Shown: positions 1-7,529 of the stretch, piece after piece | Position numbering within the stretch: position 1 is the stretch's first letter | Layout of the letters: every line of letters begins with the position of its first letter | Source of the DNA: an uncultured Alphaproteobacteria bacterium | Lineage (GTDB): Bacteria > Pseudomonadota > Alphaproteobacteria > RF32 > CAG-239 | Assembly (NCBI GenBank): GCA_949282205.1 | Contig: CASDOS010000009.1 | Coordinates: 1-64,000, forward strand | Length of the DNA: 64,000 bases | Direction: 5' to 3' | Notes under the pieces: generated by a model | Seen by the model: only the letters and a program-made list of their open reading frames with translations | The model's database searches: none | What the model was told of the DNA's origin: nothing | Translations under genes and position numbers: made by a program

Positions 1-87
1 TATTATAATAATGAACGTTGTCAGTGGAACTTAAACAAAATGACACCGGCTCAACACCGATGCCATTTGCTTAATCCTCCCACTTGA
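1..87 (+). CDS. IS3-family transposase, C-terminal end (partial)
   Basis: The reading frame open from the window edge encodes 28 residues ending in a TGA stop at 85-87. The segment YYNNERCQWNLNKMTPAQHR matches the conserved C-terminus of IS3/IS150-group integrase-type transposases (rve core), where YNN.R.Q..L..MTP..YR is typical. The rest of the gene lies outside the window, so intactness cannot be judged. The role would be DDE-type transposition of the element. Identification is from the motif; the family is well known, but the subgroup is inferred. Confidence 0.75.
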   Translation, partial: YYNNERCQWNLNKMTPAQHRCHLLNPPT

Positions 88-93
88 CTTACA
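1..93 (+). mobile_element. Right end of an IS3-type insertion sequence
   Basis: This contains the transposase tail plus a possible terminal inverted repeat, cccacttgacttaca (79-93), just after the stop. Its complement begins TGTA, as IS150-group ends often do. The matching left end is outside the window, so the IR call is tentative. Confidence 0.5.
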
Positions 94-116
94 CCCCTCA
101 GGGGATTTCTTTTTTA
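94..116 (+). terminator. Short hairpin plus T-run after the IS end
   Basis: CCCC (94-97), TCA loop and GGGG (101-104) are followed by a T-rich run. The stem is short, so this is a weak intrinsic terminator candidate at the IS boundary. Confidence 0.35.
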
Positions 117-169
117 TTTCCACTTTTCAGGGTACAGATCATTTTAAGGAGGCTTATAATTTTATTTGA

Positions 170-559
170 TTACTTCTTTTGTATTGGTACACACCCGGTT
201 TCTTTTGACCAAGTAAGACAATCATCACGACAGATTTTTTGAACAGGGTCATACACCTTTCCACTGTCCATACAAGCATCAATATCGTGTTGTTCTTTAA
301 TTTCCGGAACATATTTCCCCATTAGAATAAAAACAACAAGCGCCATACCAAAAACAATATATGCAATTTTGCGATATTTCTGACAATAAGACAGCCCAAA
401 TGCACCAAGAGCTATGATAACCACCGTTCCATACAAATAGAACCATAAAGGTGATATTCCCAAGGTTATAGCCCAACTAATAACCAACACTGACATCATA
501 CAAAAAAAGATTATCGCCTTTAAGATATGTTTTATCACCACTAATAACTTTTTTTTCAT
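170..559 (-). CDS. Small membrane protein with Cys-rich C-terminal tail
   Basis: A 129-residue protein of no recognised family. Three hydrophobic segments (about residues 8-30, 37-55 and 65-82) are followed by a roughly 45-residue tail with cysteines in the pattern C(14)C(3)C(7)C, ending GCVPIQKK. The ATG at 559 is preceded by a good Shine-Dalgarno sequence (AGGGAGA). It lies 9 nt downstream of the serum-amyloid-A-like gene on the same strand, so the two probably form an operon. The last ~100 bp of the gene recur with about two mismatches at 1162-1263, inside an orphan gene fragment. A role as membrane-located partner or immunity protein of the upstream gene is possible but purely inferred. 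Confidence 0.7.
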   Translation of the reverse strand: MKKKLLVVIKHILKAIIFFCMMSVLVISWAITLGISPLWFYLYGTVVIIALGAFGLSYCQKYRKIAYIVFGMALVVFILMGKYVPEIKEQHDIDACMDSGKVYDPVQKICRDDCLTWSKETGCVPIQKK

Positions 560-568
560 ATTTTCTCC

Positions 569-961
569 CTATTTATATTTCGTATGATGTGTCGGACAGG
601 TCTTTTCCAAGGTCTTACCTTGCAACGCACCTCTCTGTCCTCTTAAATTTGCCCGATAATCTCGTACACTGTCTTTGAGGGGATATTTGTTGATGAATAT
701 ATCTTTCATTTCTTTTCCTACATCAATAATATTGGCAACACTTGCACCATATACGCCACCTCGCTTTGTTGCTTCATAATTTGCTTTACAGTGAAAAAAA
801 GAATCACTTTCCTTTAGTTTCATTTCTTTCATTGTATTATAATTACGAAACATATCTTTAGCAGGAGCAACAAGTCCTGTCCTAGTCTTCCCTTGTTCAG
901 GTTGATAGTTTTTCAAATAAATATCAAGTTCTTTTGCTGTTTTATCACCATATTTAGGCAT
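569..961 (-). CDS. Serum-amyloid-A-like domain protein
   Basis: A 130-residue protein. The ATG at 961 is chosen because GGAG lies 7 nt upstream; an ATG at 973 has no ribosome site. Residues ~37-110 read DMFRNYNTMKEM...SDSFFHCKANYEATKRG...KEMKDIF...DSVRDYRAN. This lines up closely with the animal serum amyloid A core (DMWRAYSDMREA...SDKYFHARGNYDAAKRG...DSLADQAAN), sharing the invariant-looking FH..NY.A.KRG block. There is no signal peptide and no membrane segment. The homology call is from memory of the SAA sequence and needs a profile search. The bacterial function is unknown. The short two-gene unit with a small membrane protein downstream could be an effector/immunity-like pair, but nothing proves it. 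Confidence 0.6.
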   Translation of the reverse strand: MPKYGDKTAKELDIYLKNYQPEQGKTRTGLVAPAKDMFRNYNTMKEMKLKESDSFFHCKANYEATKRGGVYGASVANIIDVGKEMKDIFINKYPLKDSVRDYRANLRGQRGALQGKTLEKTCPTHHTKYK

Positions 962-973
962 TTTAATCTCCAT

Positions 974-1191
974 AAATAAAAATTAAACCAATAGTTCTAG
1001 TTCAATATTTATATATGAATTATAATATATTAAAATCAATAGTTGAGTAATATTTTTTTAATTATTTTTAATTTGTCAGCAAAATGTCGCATGAAAATTC
1101 ATTCATTAGTACACAATAACCCGCCACAAAAGCGCTCCCCTCTTCGCAAATAAAGAACCTTCATTTTAAGGAGGCTTATAATCTTATTTGA
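974..1191. other. AT-rich intergenic stretch with start of duplicated block
   Basis: No convincing ORF is present. It is very AT-rich at 1000-1080, with TATAAT-like boxes on the minus strand that could serve the 569-961 gene. A copy of the 140-241 sequence begins at 1162 and runs through the pseudogene remnant. Confidence 0.4.
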
Positions 1192-1330
1192 TTACTTCTT
1201 TTGTATTGGTACACACCCGGTTTCTTTTGACCAAGTAAGACAATCATCACGGCAGATTTTTTGCTCTGCATCCCAAACGCCATGCCCTGAGCTTATGCAC
1301 CATCCTGCATCATCAAAAAATAAAATATAC
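1192..1330 (-). pseudogene. Orphan 3' fragment of a Cys-tailed membrane protein gene
   Basis: The minus-strand frame reads ...DDAGWCISSGHGVWDAEQK followed by ICRDDCLTWSKETGCVPIQK and stop. It is a diverged paralog of the tail of the 170-559 gene. The last ~24 codons and the 3' flank are almost identical to that gene (two mismatches over ~100 bp), while the upstream part differs. No start codon or N-terminal domain remains, and the fragment runs into the promoter region of the 1357 gene. It looks like a remnant left by recombination in the short repeated tail. Confidence 0.6.
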
Positions 1331-1356
1331 GAAAGATATAGTATAAGGAGTAAGCC

Positions 1357-2355
1357 ATGTTATTTGAAGGTTATGACAGAAGAATAGAAAAAATTACTCC
1401 GGTATTGAGCCAATATGGCTTTTCAAAGATTGAAGATGCCAGAGATTTGTGCTTAAGCAAAGGGATTGATGTCGAAAAATTAGTCAAAGGCATTCAACCG
1501 ATTGCATTTGAAAACGCGGTATGGGCATATACATTAGGTTGCGCCATTGCATTGAAAGAAAATGTAAAGAACGCATCCGAAGCGGCTGAAAAAATAGGTA
1601 TCGGCTTGCAAGCGTTTTGCGTTCCCGGCTCTGTTGCGGACCAAAGAGCAGTAGGCTTGGGGCATGGTAACTTAGCCGCAATGTTGTTAAGAGAAGAAAC
1701 CAAATGTTTCTGTTTCTTGGCAGGTCACGAATCATTTGCCGCCGCCGAAGGAGCGATTGGTATTGCGCGTTCAGCCAACAAAGTAAGAAAAGAACCATTA
1801 AGAGTAATTTTAAACGGCTTGGGCAAAGACGCTGCATACATCATTTCTCGTATCAACGGCTTTACGTTTGTTGAAACGGAATACGATTACAAAACCGGCA
1901 ATTTGAAGATTGTTGAAGAAAAAGCATTCTCAAACGGCGACAAAGCCAAAGTAAAATGCTATGGTGCCGATGACGTATCAGAAGGTGTTGCGATTATGAT
2001 AAAAGAAGGAGTAGACGTATCGATTACCGGAAACTCCACCAATCCGACACGTTTCCAACATCCGGTAGCCGGCACATATAAGAAATGGGCTGTTGAACAC
2101 AACAAGAAATACTTCTCCGTTGCATCCGGTGGTGGTACAGGTCGTACCTTACACCCGGATAACGTAGCCGCCGGACCTGCATCATATGGTATGACAGATA
2201 CAATGGGCAGAATGCACAGTGATGCGCAATTTGCCGGCTCATCATCTGTTCCTGCGCATGTAGAGATGATGGGCTTAATCGGCATGGGTAACAACCCGAT
2301 GGTAGGTGCAACCGTAGCCGTTGCCGTTGCGATTGAAGAAGCATTAAAGAAATAA
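1357..2355 (+). CDS. GGGtGRT family protein
   Basis: A 332-residue protein of the conserved family named for its GGGTGRT motif, seen here in SVASGGGTGRTLHPDN at about residues 256-271. It has no signal peptide and is predicted cytoplasmic. The family is widespread in anaerobes and is often found near iron-sulfur cluster scaffold genes; its biochemical role is not established to my knowledge. A strong ribosome site (AAGGAG) sits 7-8 nt before the ATG, and an intrinsic terminator follows, so it is probably monocistronic here. Length and the motif fit the family. Confidence 0.85.
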   Translation: MLFEGYDRRIEKITPVLSQYGFSKIEDARDLCLSKGIDVEKLVKGIQPIAFENAVWAYTLGCAIALKENVKNASEAAEKIGIGLQAFCVPGSVADQRAVGLGHGNLAAMLLREETKCFCFLAGHESFAAAEGAIGIARSANKVRKEPLRVILNGLGKDAAYIISRINGFTFVETEYDYKTGNLKIVEEKAFSNGDKAKVKCYGADDVSEGVAIMIKEGVDVSITGNSTNPTRFQHPVAGTYKKWAVEHNKKYFSVASGGGTGRTLHPDNVAAGPASYGMTDTMGRMHSDAQFAGSSSVPAHVEMMGLIGMGNNPMVGATVAVAVAIEEALKK

Positions 2356-2382
2356 ATCTTTAGCCGCATAGGATAAATAAGC

Positions 2383-2416
2383 AAAGGACTTTCTCAAAAA
2401 GGAAGTCCTTTTTTAA
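2383..2416 (+). terminator. Intrinsic terminator after the GGGtGRT gene
   Basis: AGGACTT / AAGTCCT stem with a CTCAAAAAGG-type loop, followed by TTTTTT. Confidence 0.8.
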
Positions 2417-2445
2417 TACTAAAAGAACAAAGTTTACCCAATTAT

Positions 2446-2650
2446 CACCTCCCCTGCTAAGTCAATGGCAATAAATTGCCAAAAACTCGGCAACGAAATA
2501 TCAACTTGCGGCTTTTCCCAAAAAATCGCACCAACTCCCCCTTGCCGAGTCAAAATAAAGAAGCTCCGCAACGAAACATCAAATTGCGGCTTTCCCTCAA
2601 AAACCGCGCCAACACTCCCTCTTTTACCGAGGAAATAAGAAAATCCCTCA
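2446..2650. repeat. Dispersed 76-85 bp repeat, locus A (about 2.5 degenerate copies)
   Basis: Units begin near cccctgctaagtcaatggc (2453), cccccttgccgagtc (2535) and ccctcttttaccgagg (2619). Each is followed by a ..ggcaacga..tcaa.ttgcgg motif. The same unit type recurs at 17433-17970, 30462-30650 and 58921-59420. The copies here are the most degenerate. Open frames on both strands across it (2434-2703 and 2476-2724) look like by-products of the repeat. Confidence 0.6.
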
Positions 2651-2656
2651 GCAAAG

Positions 2657-2686
2657 TATTGACAAAATTTGTCATAAGGATTACAA
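2657..2686 (+). promoter_or_regulatory. Putative promoter of the 2736 gene
   Basis: TTGACA (~2657) is followed 17 bp later by a weak -10 (TACAAG). The spacing fits sigma-70, and the shared leader motif lies about 20 nt further on. Confidence 0.4.
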
Positions 2687-2702
2687 GTAAAGAAAGAAAA
2701 CA

Positions 2703-2717
2703 ATTTTTATGTCAAAC
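2703..2717 (+). promoter_or_regulatory. Shared 5' leader motif ATTTTTATGTCAAAC
   Basis: This is one of four near-identical leaders (others at 15088, 52512 and 53953). Each lies 16-22 nt before a start codon and downstream of a sigma-70-like promoter. The internal ATG could be read as a start (MSN...), but at 53960 that frame stops after three codons, so the motif is more likely an untranslated element. Confidence 0.45.
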
Positions 2718-2735
2718 CAAATAATTCTATCGCGT

Positions 2736-2942
2736 ATGGAACATTTATCATTTGAAACCAAAGCAATTATTTTCGCCGTTGGTTTTGTTGGAGTCATCAT
2801 CATTGGTTTAATCATGGATGCATTGGCTGACAAGAAAAACGGCCCAAGGTATGTTAATTACACCGCCGAATACAGTTGTATGACACCTACCTTGATGTTT
2901 TTATGGTGTTTAGGCGCCGGAATAATATTATGCCTGATATAA
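2736..2942 (+). CDS. Small two-helix membrane protein
   Basis: A 68-residue protein with two hydrophobic segments (AIIFAVGFVGVIIIGLIM and a C-terminal PTLMFLWCLGAGIILCLI). No family is recognised. The ATG at 2736 is preferred over the upstream ATG at 2709, because 2709 lies inside a leader motif that is non-coding at a sister locus, and because the motif-to-start distance (~20 nt) then matches the other loci. A terminator follows at 2996. Function unknown. Confidence 0.55.
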   Translation: MEHLSFETKAIIFAVGFVGVIIIGLIMDALADKKNGPRYVNYTAEYSCMTPTLMFLWCLGAGIILCLI

Positions 2943-2995
2943 AGAAAAAATTTATCAAAATATTTGGCGTCCCCCCCTAAATTTCTAAGCTCCAA

Positions 2996-3030
2996 GTCTC
3001 CCCTTTTATAAAAAACGGGAGGCTTTTTTG
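2996..3030 (+). terminator. Intrinsic terminator after the small membrane protein gene
   Basis: CTCCC / GGGAG stem with an A/T-rich loop, then GCTTTTTT. Confidence 0.65.
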
Positions 3031-3128
3031 TTGAGGTTCACCGCTTTAATGATAGCTAAAAAAGACTTTACAAAGCCACGAGTTTGGGTAAAAATATCAA
3101 AATCAGAATTTACATAGCGAGAAAAGAA

Positions 3129-4250
3129 ATGTCATTGTGGAGTGTCATAAAAATCAGTTTAGTTATCATCAGCATCTGCGGAATAATCTATCTCGGCGCA
3201 AAAATTGCTGGCATGACAACCAATACATCAGCGGAACGTCCCAAAACAAAGATATTGATATATGGTATACTGAGCGCTCTGCTTATATTCGCACCATGCT
3301 TATGGCTAATAGGTTTTATGAATACGGCGATAATTATGTTTCATTTAATAGCATTCTGCTCCATTGCGGATTTTTTAGTATGGTGTACGGATAAAATCAG
3401 GAACACACCCTGCAATCATCGTTATGCGGATATAGCCGCCGTAAGTTTGTGCATCTTGTATTTATTAAACGGCTGGTACCAAGCACATCATGTATGGCAT
3501 ACAAAATATAAGCTGGAGAGTACCAAATTAAGCCAACCTTTGCGTATCATTCAATTTGCAGACACTCACATCGGCACGACTTTCACGGGAAAAGAATTTG
3601 CTAAACATATAGAGAACATGCAACAATACAAGCCGGATATGGTGGTAATTACCGGCGATTTGATAGATAACGGCACGAGTTTGGCGGATTTGCGAGATTT
3701 CCTGCAAAATCTGCAACAATTCAAAACCAAATACGGTATTTATTTCGTATTGGGCAACCACGACACCCGCTCAAATAAAGAAAGTTTAGCCGAATACGAT
3801 AATGAAACCATGATAAGCGAAGTTAAAAAACATGGCGTTGAGATATTACAAGATGAAGTTAAGCTGATTGACAATAGATTTTACCTCATCGGCAGAAAAG
3901 ACGCGTATGATTTCCGCCGCGGAGGAAGACGACAGAATATGACAAGTCTTCTTAAAGACGTAGACAAGAACAAATATCAAATCGTACTCGACCACCAACC
4001 AAACGATTACGCGAGCCAAGAAAAATCAGGAGTTGATTTGGTATTATCGGGACACACACATGGCGGACAGTTGTTTCCTATAAATAACGTCAGTCTCTGG
4101 TGGGGCTTAAATGACAAGATATACGGCCACGAAAAGCGCAGGCAAACAGATTTTATCGTAACATCAGGGATTTCGGACTGGGAAATAAAATTCAAGACCG
4201 GCTGCAAATCGGAGTTTACGATAATAGACATCCTCCCGAAAGAAAAATAA
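3129..4250 (+). CDS. Membrane-anchored metallophosphoesterase (YkuE-like)
   Basis: A 373-residue protein from the ATG at 3129. A TTG start at 3084 is possible but lacks a ribosome site. The N-terminal third holds about four membrane segments. The C-terminal calcineurin-like phosphoesterase domain shows the metal-binding signature in order: FADTHIG (DxH), GDLIDNG (GDxxD), LGNHDTR (GNHD/E), DHQPND, and SGHTHGGQ (GHxH). This suggests a dinuclear-metal phosphoesterase facing one side of the cytoplasmic membrane. YkuE-type relatives act on phospholipid headgroups or UDP-diacylglucosamine-like substrates, but the substrate here is unknown. The GNAT gene starts 1 nt after its stop, so the two are co-transcribed. 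Confidence 0.85.
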   Translation: MSLWSVIKISLVIISICGIIYLGAKIAGMTTNTSAERPKTKILIYGILSALLIFAPCLWLIGFMNTAIIMFHLIAFCSIADFLVWCTDKIRNTPCNHRYADIAAVSLCILYLLNGWYQAHHVWHTKYKLESTKLSQPLRIIQFADTHIGTTFTGKEFAKHIENMQQYKPDMVVITGDLIDNGTSLADLRDFLQNLQQFKTKYGIYFVLGNHDTRSNKESLAEYDNETMISEVKKHGVEILQDEVKLIDNRFYLIGRKDAYDFRRGGRRQNMTSLLKDVDKNKYQIVLDHQPNDYASQEKSGVDLVLSGHTHGGQLFPINNVSLWWGLNDKIYGHEKRRQTDFIVTSGISDWEIKFKTGCKSEFTIIDILPKEK

Positions 4251-4251
4251 A

Positions 4252-4800
4252 ATGGAACTGATAACACCGAGCATAAAATATCAAGACAGCTATATAGCGG
4301 CGCTGAAAGAAGGCTTTTACGCCGGTTCGCAAGCCATAAAAACAGATGCAGAAATTGCCGAAATAGCCACTGATTTTAATAAATATTTGGCAACCAAGTT
4401 ATTAAAACCGTATGACGCCACCCCTCGCCTGCGTGATGACGGCAAGTATTACCCGAATGCCCCGCAGATAAAGTTTTGGCTTGTGGAGGGCGATAAATTC
4501 ATTGGCGAATTTAATCTACGCACCGAGTTAAACGCCTTTTTAATGTACGTCGGTGGTAATGTAGGCTATGGCATACGCCCGAGCGAGCGCCAAAAAGGCT
4601 ATGCAACCCAAGGATTAAAGTTACTCATTGAAGAAGCACGCCAAAGAGGTATGAAAAAGTTATTAATCGCCGCAAAATCAAGTAACATCGGCTCCTGGAA
4701 AGCCATAGAGAAAAACGGCGGAAGATTGGAAAATATCATCACCCTCCCGTGGAAAAAAGACAGTGAAGAATATAAACGTTATTGGATAGAGATAAAATGA
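4252..4800 (+). CDS. GNAT family N-acetyltransferase (RimJ/RimL-like)
   Basis: A 182-residue GCN5-related acetyltransferase that would transfer acetyl from acetyl-CoA to an amine. The acetyl-CoA-binding motif A is visible as YGIRPSERQKGYATQGLKLL (Q/RxxGxG/A type), followed by a motif B-like AAKSSNIGSWKAIEKNGG. The gene starts 1 nt after the phosphoesterase stop and overlaps the next start by ATGA, so all three genes look translationally coupled. The substrate cannot be told. Confidence 0.85.
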   Translation: MELITPSIKYQDSYIAALKEGFYAGSQAIKTDAEIAEIATDFNKYLATKLLKPYDATPRLRDDGKYYPNAPQIKFWLVEGDKFIGEFNLRTELNAFLMYVGGNVGYGIRPSERQKGYATQGLKLLIEEARQRGMKKLLIAAKSSNIGSWKAIEKNGGRLENIITLPWKKDSEEYKRYWIEIK

Positions 4801-5681
4801 TAAACACCTCGGAATATGAATTGATAGACGCCACGCCATTTATCCGCCTCGCCCTTAATAAAGAGGTTGCCAAGGCTTATGAAGAAGAGAACAAAGGAGT
4901 GAATTTTATCAAACATATCAATCAATTAGCCCAACAAATTGATTCATTACCTTTACAACACGAACCACCTCTTCGCTTTACTTTTATCGTTGTCAAAAAT
5001 GGAGAAGAATATTCTCGAGCAGTAAATTTGCCGATAGAAGAAGGAATTTGCGAAGTAAAAACCGATATAGATACAGCCTATCCTTTAAGTTTGTGCGTAG
5101 ATAGAAATTGGTTTCAACAAGGTTTCGGGAGGAGTTTAAGTTTTCCGCTAAAAGTCGGTTTAATCCACGAATTGAGCCACGTTGTGCATGGGCATTATTT
5201 TCATAATTTGGGGCAAATAAGCGAGGGATTTGCCGAACTAATGCCGCACTATCTAATGGATATGGAGCAAAAAAATCAAAAACACCGCCAAGCTATAATG
5301 CAGATGAGCGAAAAAGAGCTGCAAACTATGGATTTTATGAACAAAAAGGGGATGTTCGCCCAAGATGAGATAGACGGCACATCAACGCAACAGCATAAAT
5401 CATATATGTCCGCCTATTTATGGATGTTAGGCTATATCAAGCGCGTGGAACAACAACATAATATGGATAAATTCGCGGCAACACAGTGGATATTAAAAAG
5501 ATTTAGTCAAATAGATAAGTGGCACGATGAAAAGCAAAAAGAAACCGCCGTTTCGGCTCTGATAGAGTTGCCGGTTCAAGAAGTATATCAAGGATTAACT
5601 TTGCAACAAGAAGGAAAGGATTATCTGAAGCATAAATATCCGTTGCGCCCACAGCAAAGAATAAAACCCGCCGAAAGATAA
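4797..5681 (+). CDS. Putative zinc metallopeptidase with HExxH motif
   Basis: A 294-residue protein using the ATG at 4797 that overlaps the GNAT stop (ATGA). Around residue 125 it has GLIHELSHVVHGHYFHNLG followed by SEGFAELMPHYLMD. HELSH is an HExxH zinc motif, and the glutamate in EGFAE about 21 residues on is well placed as third ligand, as in gluzincins. No signal peptide is seen, so it is probably cytoplasmic. The rest resembles no family I recognise. The operon with an acetyltransferase and a phosphoesterase gives no clear substrate. Confidence 0.6.
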   Translation: MINTSEYELIDATPFIRLALNKEVAKAYEEENKGVNFIKHINQLAQQIDSLPLQHEPPLRFTFIVVKNGEEYSRAVNLPIEEGICEVKTDIDTAYPLSLCVDRNWFQQGFGRSLSFPLKVGLIHELSHVVHGHYFHNLGQISEGFAELMPHYLMDMEQKNQKHRQAIMQMSEKELQTMDFMNKKGMFAQDEIDGTSTQQHKSYMSAYLWMLGYIKRVEQQHNMDKFAATQWILKRFSQIDKWHDEKQKETAVSALIELPVQEVYQGLTLQQEGKDYLKHKYPLRPQQRIKPAER

Positions 5682-5720
5682 GAGATACGACTTAAAATAT
5701 GCCCCATAGGATATAAAAGT

Positions 5721-6215
5721 CTAAAGTTTTTTGCTGAGCTTAATAATCGGTAAACCATACTTCCAAGATTTTTCTTGCACATTGAGTTCTTGCACAAAAC
5801 CGAGCTTATGATAAAACGGCAGCGACGGCCCGTTTTTAAGCGTCCATACCTCGCATTTAGAAAAAGCAAGCCGCTTTTTAGAAGCGCAAACAAATTCCAC
5901 CAACGCCCGTCCCGCACCTAAACGTTGAAATTGCGGATGCACATAAAGAGCCTGAATTTCGACCACATTATTTTGCGGAAAAGCCAGATGCGTAAACCCG
6001 ATAACTTGTTTCTGATAAACGGCAACATAAGATTCAATTTGGGCGACATAAATTCTGGTGCGTTCAATTTTTTCATCATCAATTTTAAGCGCATCAAGAA
6101 CATCATCAGGTAAATAGCCTCGATAAGAAGTTTTATAGGCGGCAACATGGATATGATGAATATCCGCCGCATCATGAGGTAAAGTTTTACGAATAAAGAT
6201 TTTATTATCTGTCAT
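5721..6215 (-). CDS. GNAT family N-acetyltransferase
   Basis: A 164-residue acetyltransferase. The ATG at 6215 is chosen because GGAG lies 8 nt upstream; a 13-codon extension to 6254 has no site. Motif A is seen in VEIQALYVHPQFQRLGAGRALVEF (QRLGAG), preceded by the IGFTHLAF strand, with a C-terminal FYHKLGF motif as usual in this family. It is convergent with the HExxH gene and divergent from the alpha/beta hydrolase gene. Substrate unknown. Confidence 0.85.
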   Translation of the reverse strand: MTDNKIFIRKTLPHDAADIHHIHVAAYKTSYRGYLPDDVLDALKIDDEKIERTRIYVAQIESYVAVYQKQVIGFTHLAFPQNNVVEIQALYVHPQFQRLGAGRALVEFVCASKKRLAFSKCEVWTLKNGPSLPFYHKLGFVQELNVQEKSWKYGLPIIKLSKKL

Positions 6216-6285
6216 ATCAAAAGCTCCATACAAAAGAAACATTATCAGCCCCAAATAAAAAAATCAACACCGATGAAAAAAACTC

Positions 6286-6316
6286 TTGACTTAGAGTAAA
6301 CTCTAACAATTAGAGT
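6286..6316 (+). promoter_or_regulatory. MerR-type promoter/operator
   Basis: The -35 TTGACT (6286-6291) and the -10 TAGAGT (6311-6316) are separated by 19 bp, longer than the sigma-70 optimum and typical of MerR-regulated promoters. The dyad ttagagtaaactctaa (6291-6306) fills the spacer, as MerR-family operators do. No merR-like gene lies next to it in the window, so the regulator would act from elsewhere. Confidence 0.6.
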
Positions 6317-6353
6317 TAAACAAGAATAAGAGTTAACATACAAAGGAGGTCGT

Positions 6354-7373
6354 ATGAAGATACTGTTTTCAATCGTTATTTTAGCAACTCTTTCCGCCAT
6401 TTTCTGGCACTGGCACACCACCAACAAATGGGATAAAGTCTTTGCCAAAAGCGATAAGGTAGAGGTTAAAAAGGTCAAATTCCATAACCGCTATGGGATA
6501 GAGTTAGTAGGTGATTTGTACATTCCCAAAGAAAAGAAAGCCGAAAAATCCGCAGCGATTGCCGTCAGCGGTCCATTCGGTGCCGTCAAAGAACAAGCCT
6601 CGGGGCTTTATGCGCAAACCATGGCGGAAAGAGGATTTATCACTTTAGCCTTTGACCCGTCATACACGGGAGAAAGCGGCGGTAAACCACGCAATGTCGC
6701 CTCACCTGATATCAATACCGAAGACTTCAGCGCCGCTGTGGACTTTTTAAGCAGCTTACCGCAAGTTGATGGCAATAAAATCGGTATTATCGGAATCTGT
6801 GGTTTTGGCGGTTTCGGATTAAACGCCGCCGCCATGGATACAAGAATCAAAGCCACCGTAACCTCAACCATGTATGACATGACCCGAGTAACCGCCAACG
6901 GCTACTTTGATGCAATGGGCGAAAAAGAGCGCTATGCTTTAAGAGAACAGTTGAATAACCAACGCACTGAAGATTATCTCAATAAAGACTACGCAAAAGC
7001 GCCGGGCTTGCCGGAAAAACTAAGCGGCAACGAGCCCCTATTCGTCAAAGAATATTACGAATACTATAAAACGCCGCGTGGTTTCCACAAACGTTCAATC
7101 AACTCCAACGGCAATTGGAACACAACATCGTCGTTGTCATTGATGACTTTACCGATATTGGCCTACAGTTCGGAAATCAAAAATGCGATTTTGATGATAC
7201 ATGGAGAAAAAGCGCACAGCCGTTATTTCAGCGAAGATGCGTTTAAGAAACTGAAAGGGGATAACAAAGAATTGCTGATAATTCCAAACGCCAACCATGT
7301 AGATTTGTATGACAATCTGCAAAAGATACCGTTTGACAAGATAGAGCAATTTTTCAAGACCTATCTGCAATAA
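6354..7373 (+). CDS. Membrane-anchored alpha/beta hydrolase (dienelactone-hydrolase-like)
   Basis: A 339-residue protein with an N-terminal hydrophobic anchor (residues 1-18). The hydrolase fold shows the nucleophile elbow GICGFGG near residue 149, with Cys in place of the usual Ser. A likely catalytic His sits in IIPNANHVDLYD near the C-terminus. A Cys nucleophile is known in dienelactone hydrolases. A very strong Shine-Dalgarno (AAAGGAGG) precedes the ATG, and a MerR-type promoter lies 38-68 bp upstream, so expression is probably inducible by a stress or metabolite signal. The natural substrate is unknown. Confidence 0.8.
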   Translation: MKILFSIVILATLSAIFWHWHTTNKWDKVFAKSDKVEVKKVKFHNRYGIELVGDLYIPKEKKAEKSAAIAVSGPFGAVKEQASGLYAQTMAERGFITLAFDPSYTGESGGKPRNVASPDINTEDFSAAVDFLSSLPQVDGNKIGIIGICGFGGFGLNAAAMDTRIKATVTSTMYDMTRVTANGYFDAMGEKERYALREQLNNQRTEDYLNKDYAKAPGLPEKLSGNEPLFVKEYYEYYKTPRGFHKRSINSNGNWNTTSSLSLMTLPILAYSSEIKNAILMIHGEKAHSRYFSEDAFKKLKGDNKELLIIPNANHVDLYDNLQKIPFDKIEQFFKTYLQ

Positions 7374-7392
7374 GTTTTTATATCAAGAAAGT

Positions 7393-7427
7393 AAAAGACC
7401 GCCTCAAAAAGACGGTCTTGTTTGTTT
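7393..7427 (+). terminator. Intrinsic terminator after the alpha/beta hydrolase gene
   Basis: AAGACCG / CGGTCTT stem followed by a GTTTGTTT tract. Confidence 0.75.
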
Positions 7428-7464
7428 ATATCAAAAAAAAATCTCTCTGAGATACATTTTTCGC

Positions 7465-7493
7465 TTAACCAATTTTAAAAAACATGCTATAAT
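7465..7493 (+). promoter_or_regulatory. Sigma-70 promoter of the 7530 gene
   Basis: TTAACC (7465-7470), 17 bp, TATAAT (7488-7493), with an extended -10 TG at 7485-7486. Confidence 0.7.
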
Positions 7494-7529
7494 GGATTAA
7501 ATAAGGAAAAAGTCCAAGGGAGAGAACAA

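Noticed and set aside
2434-2724. Two overlapping ORFs on opposite strands (89 and 82 aa)
   Set aside because: Both fall in degenerate repeat locus A, and the peptides follow the repeat unit.
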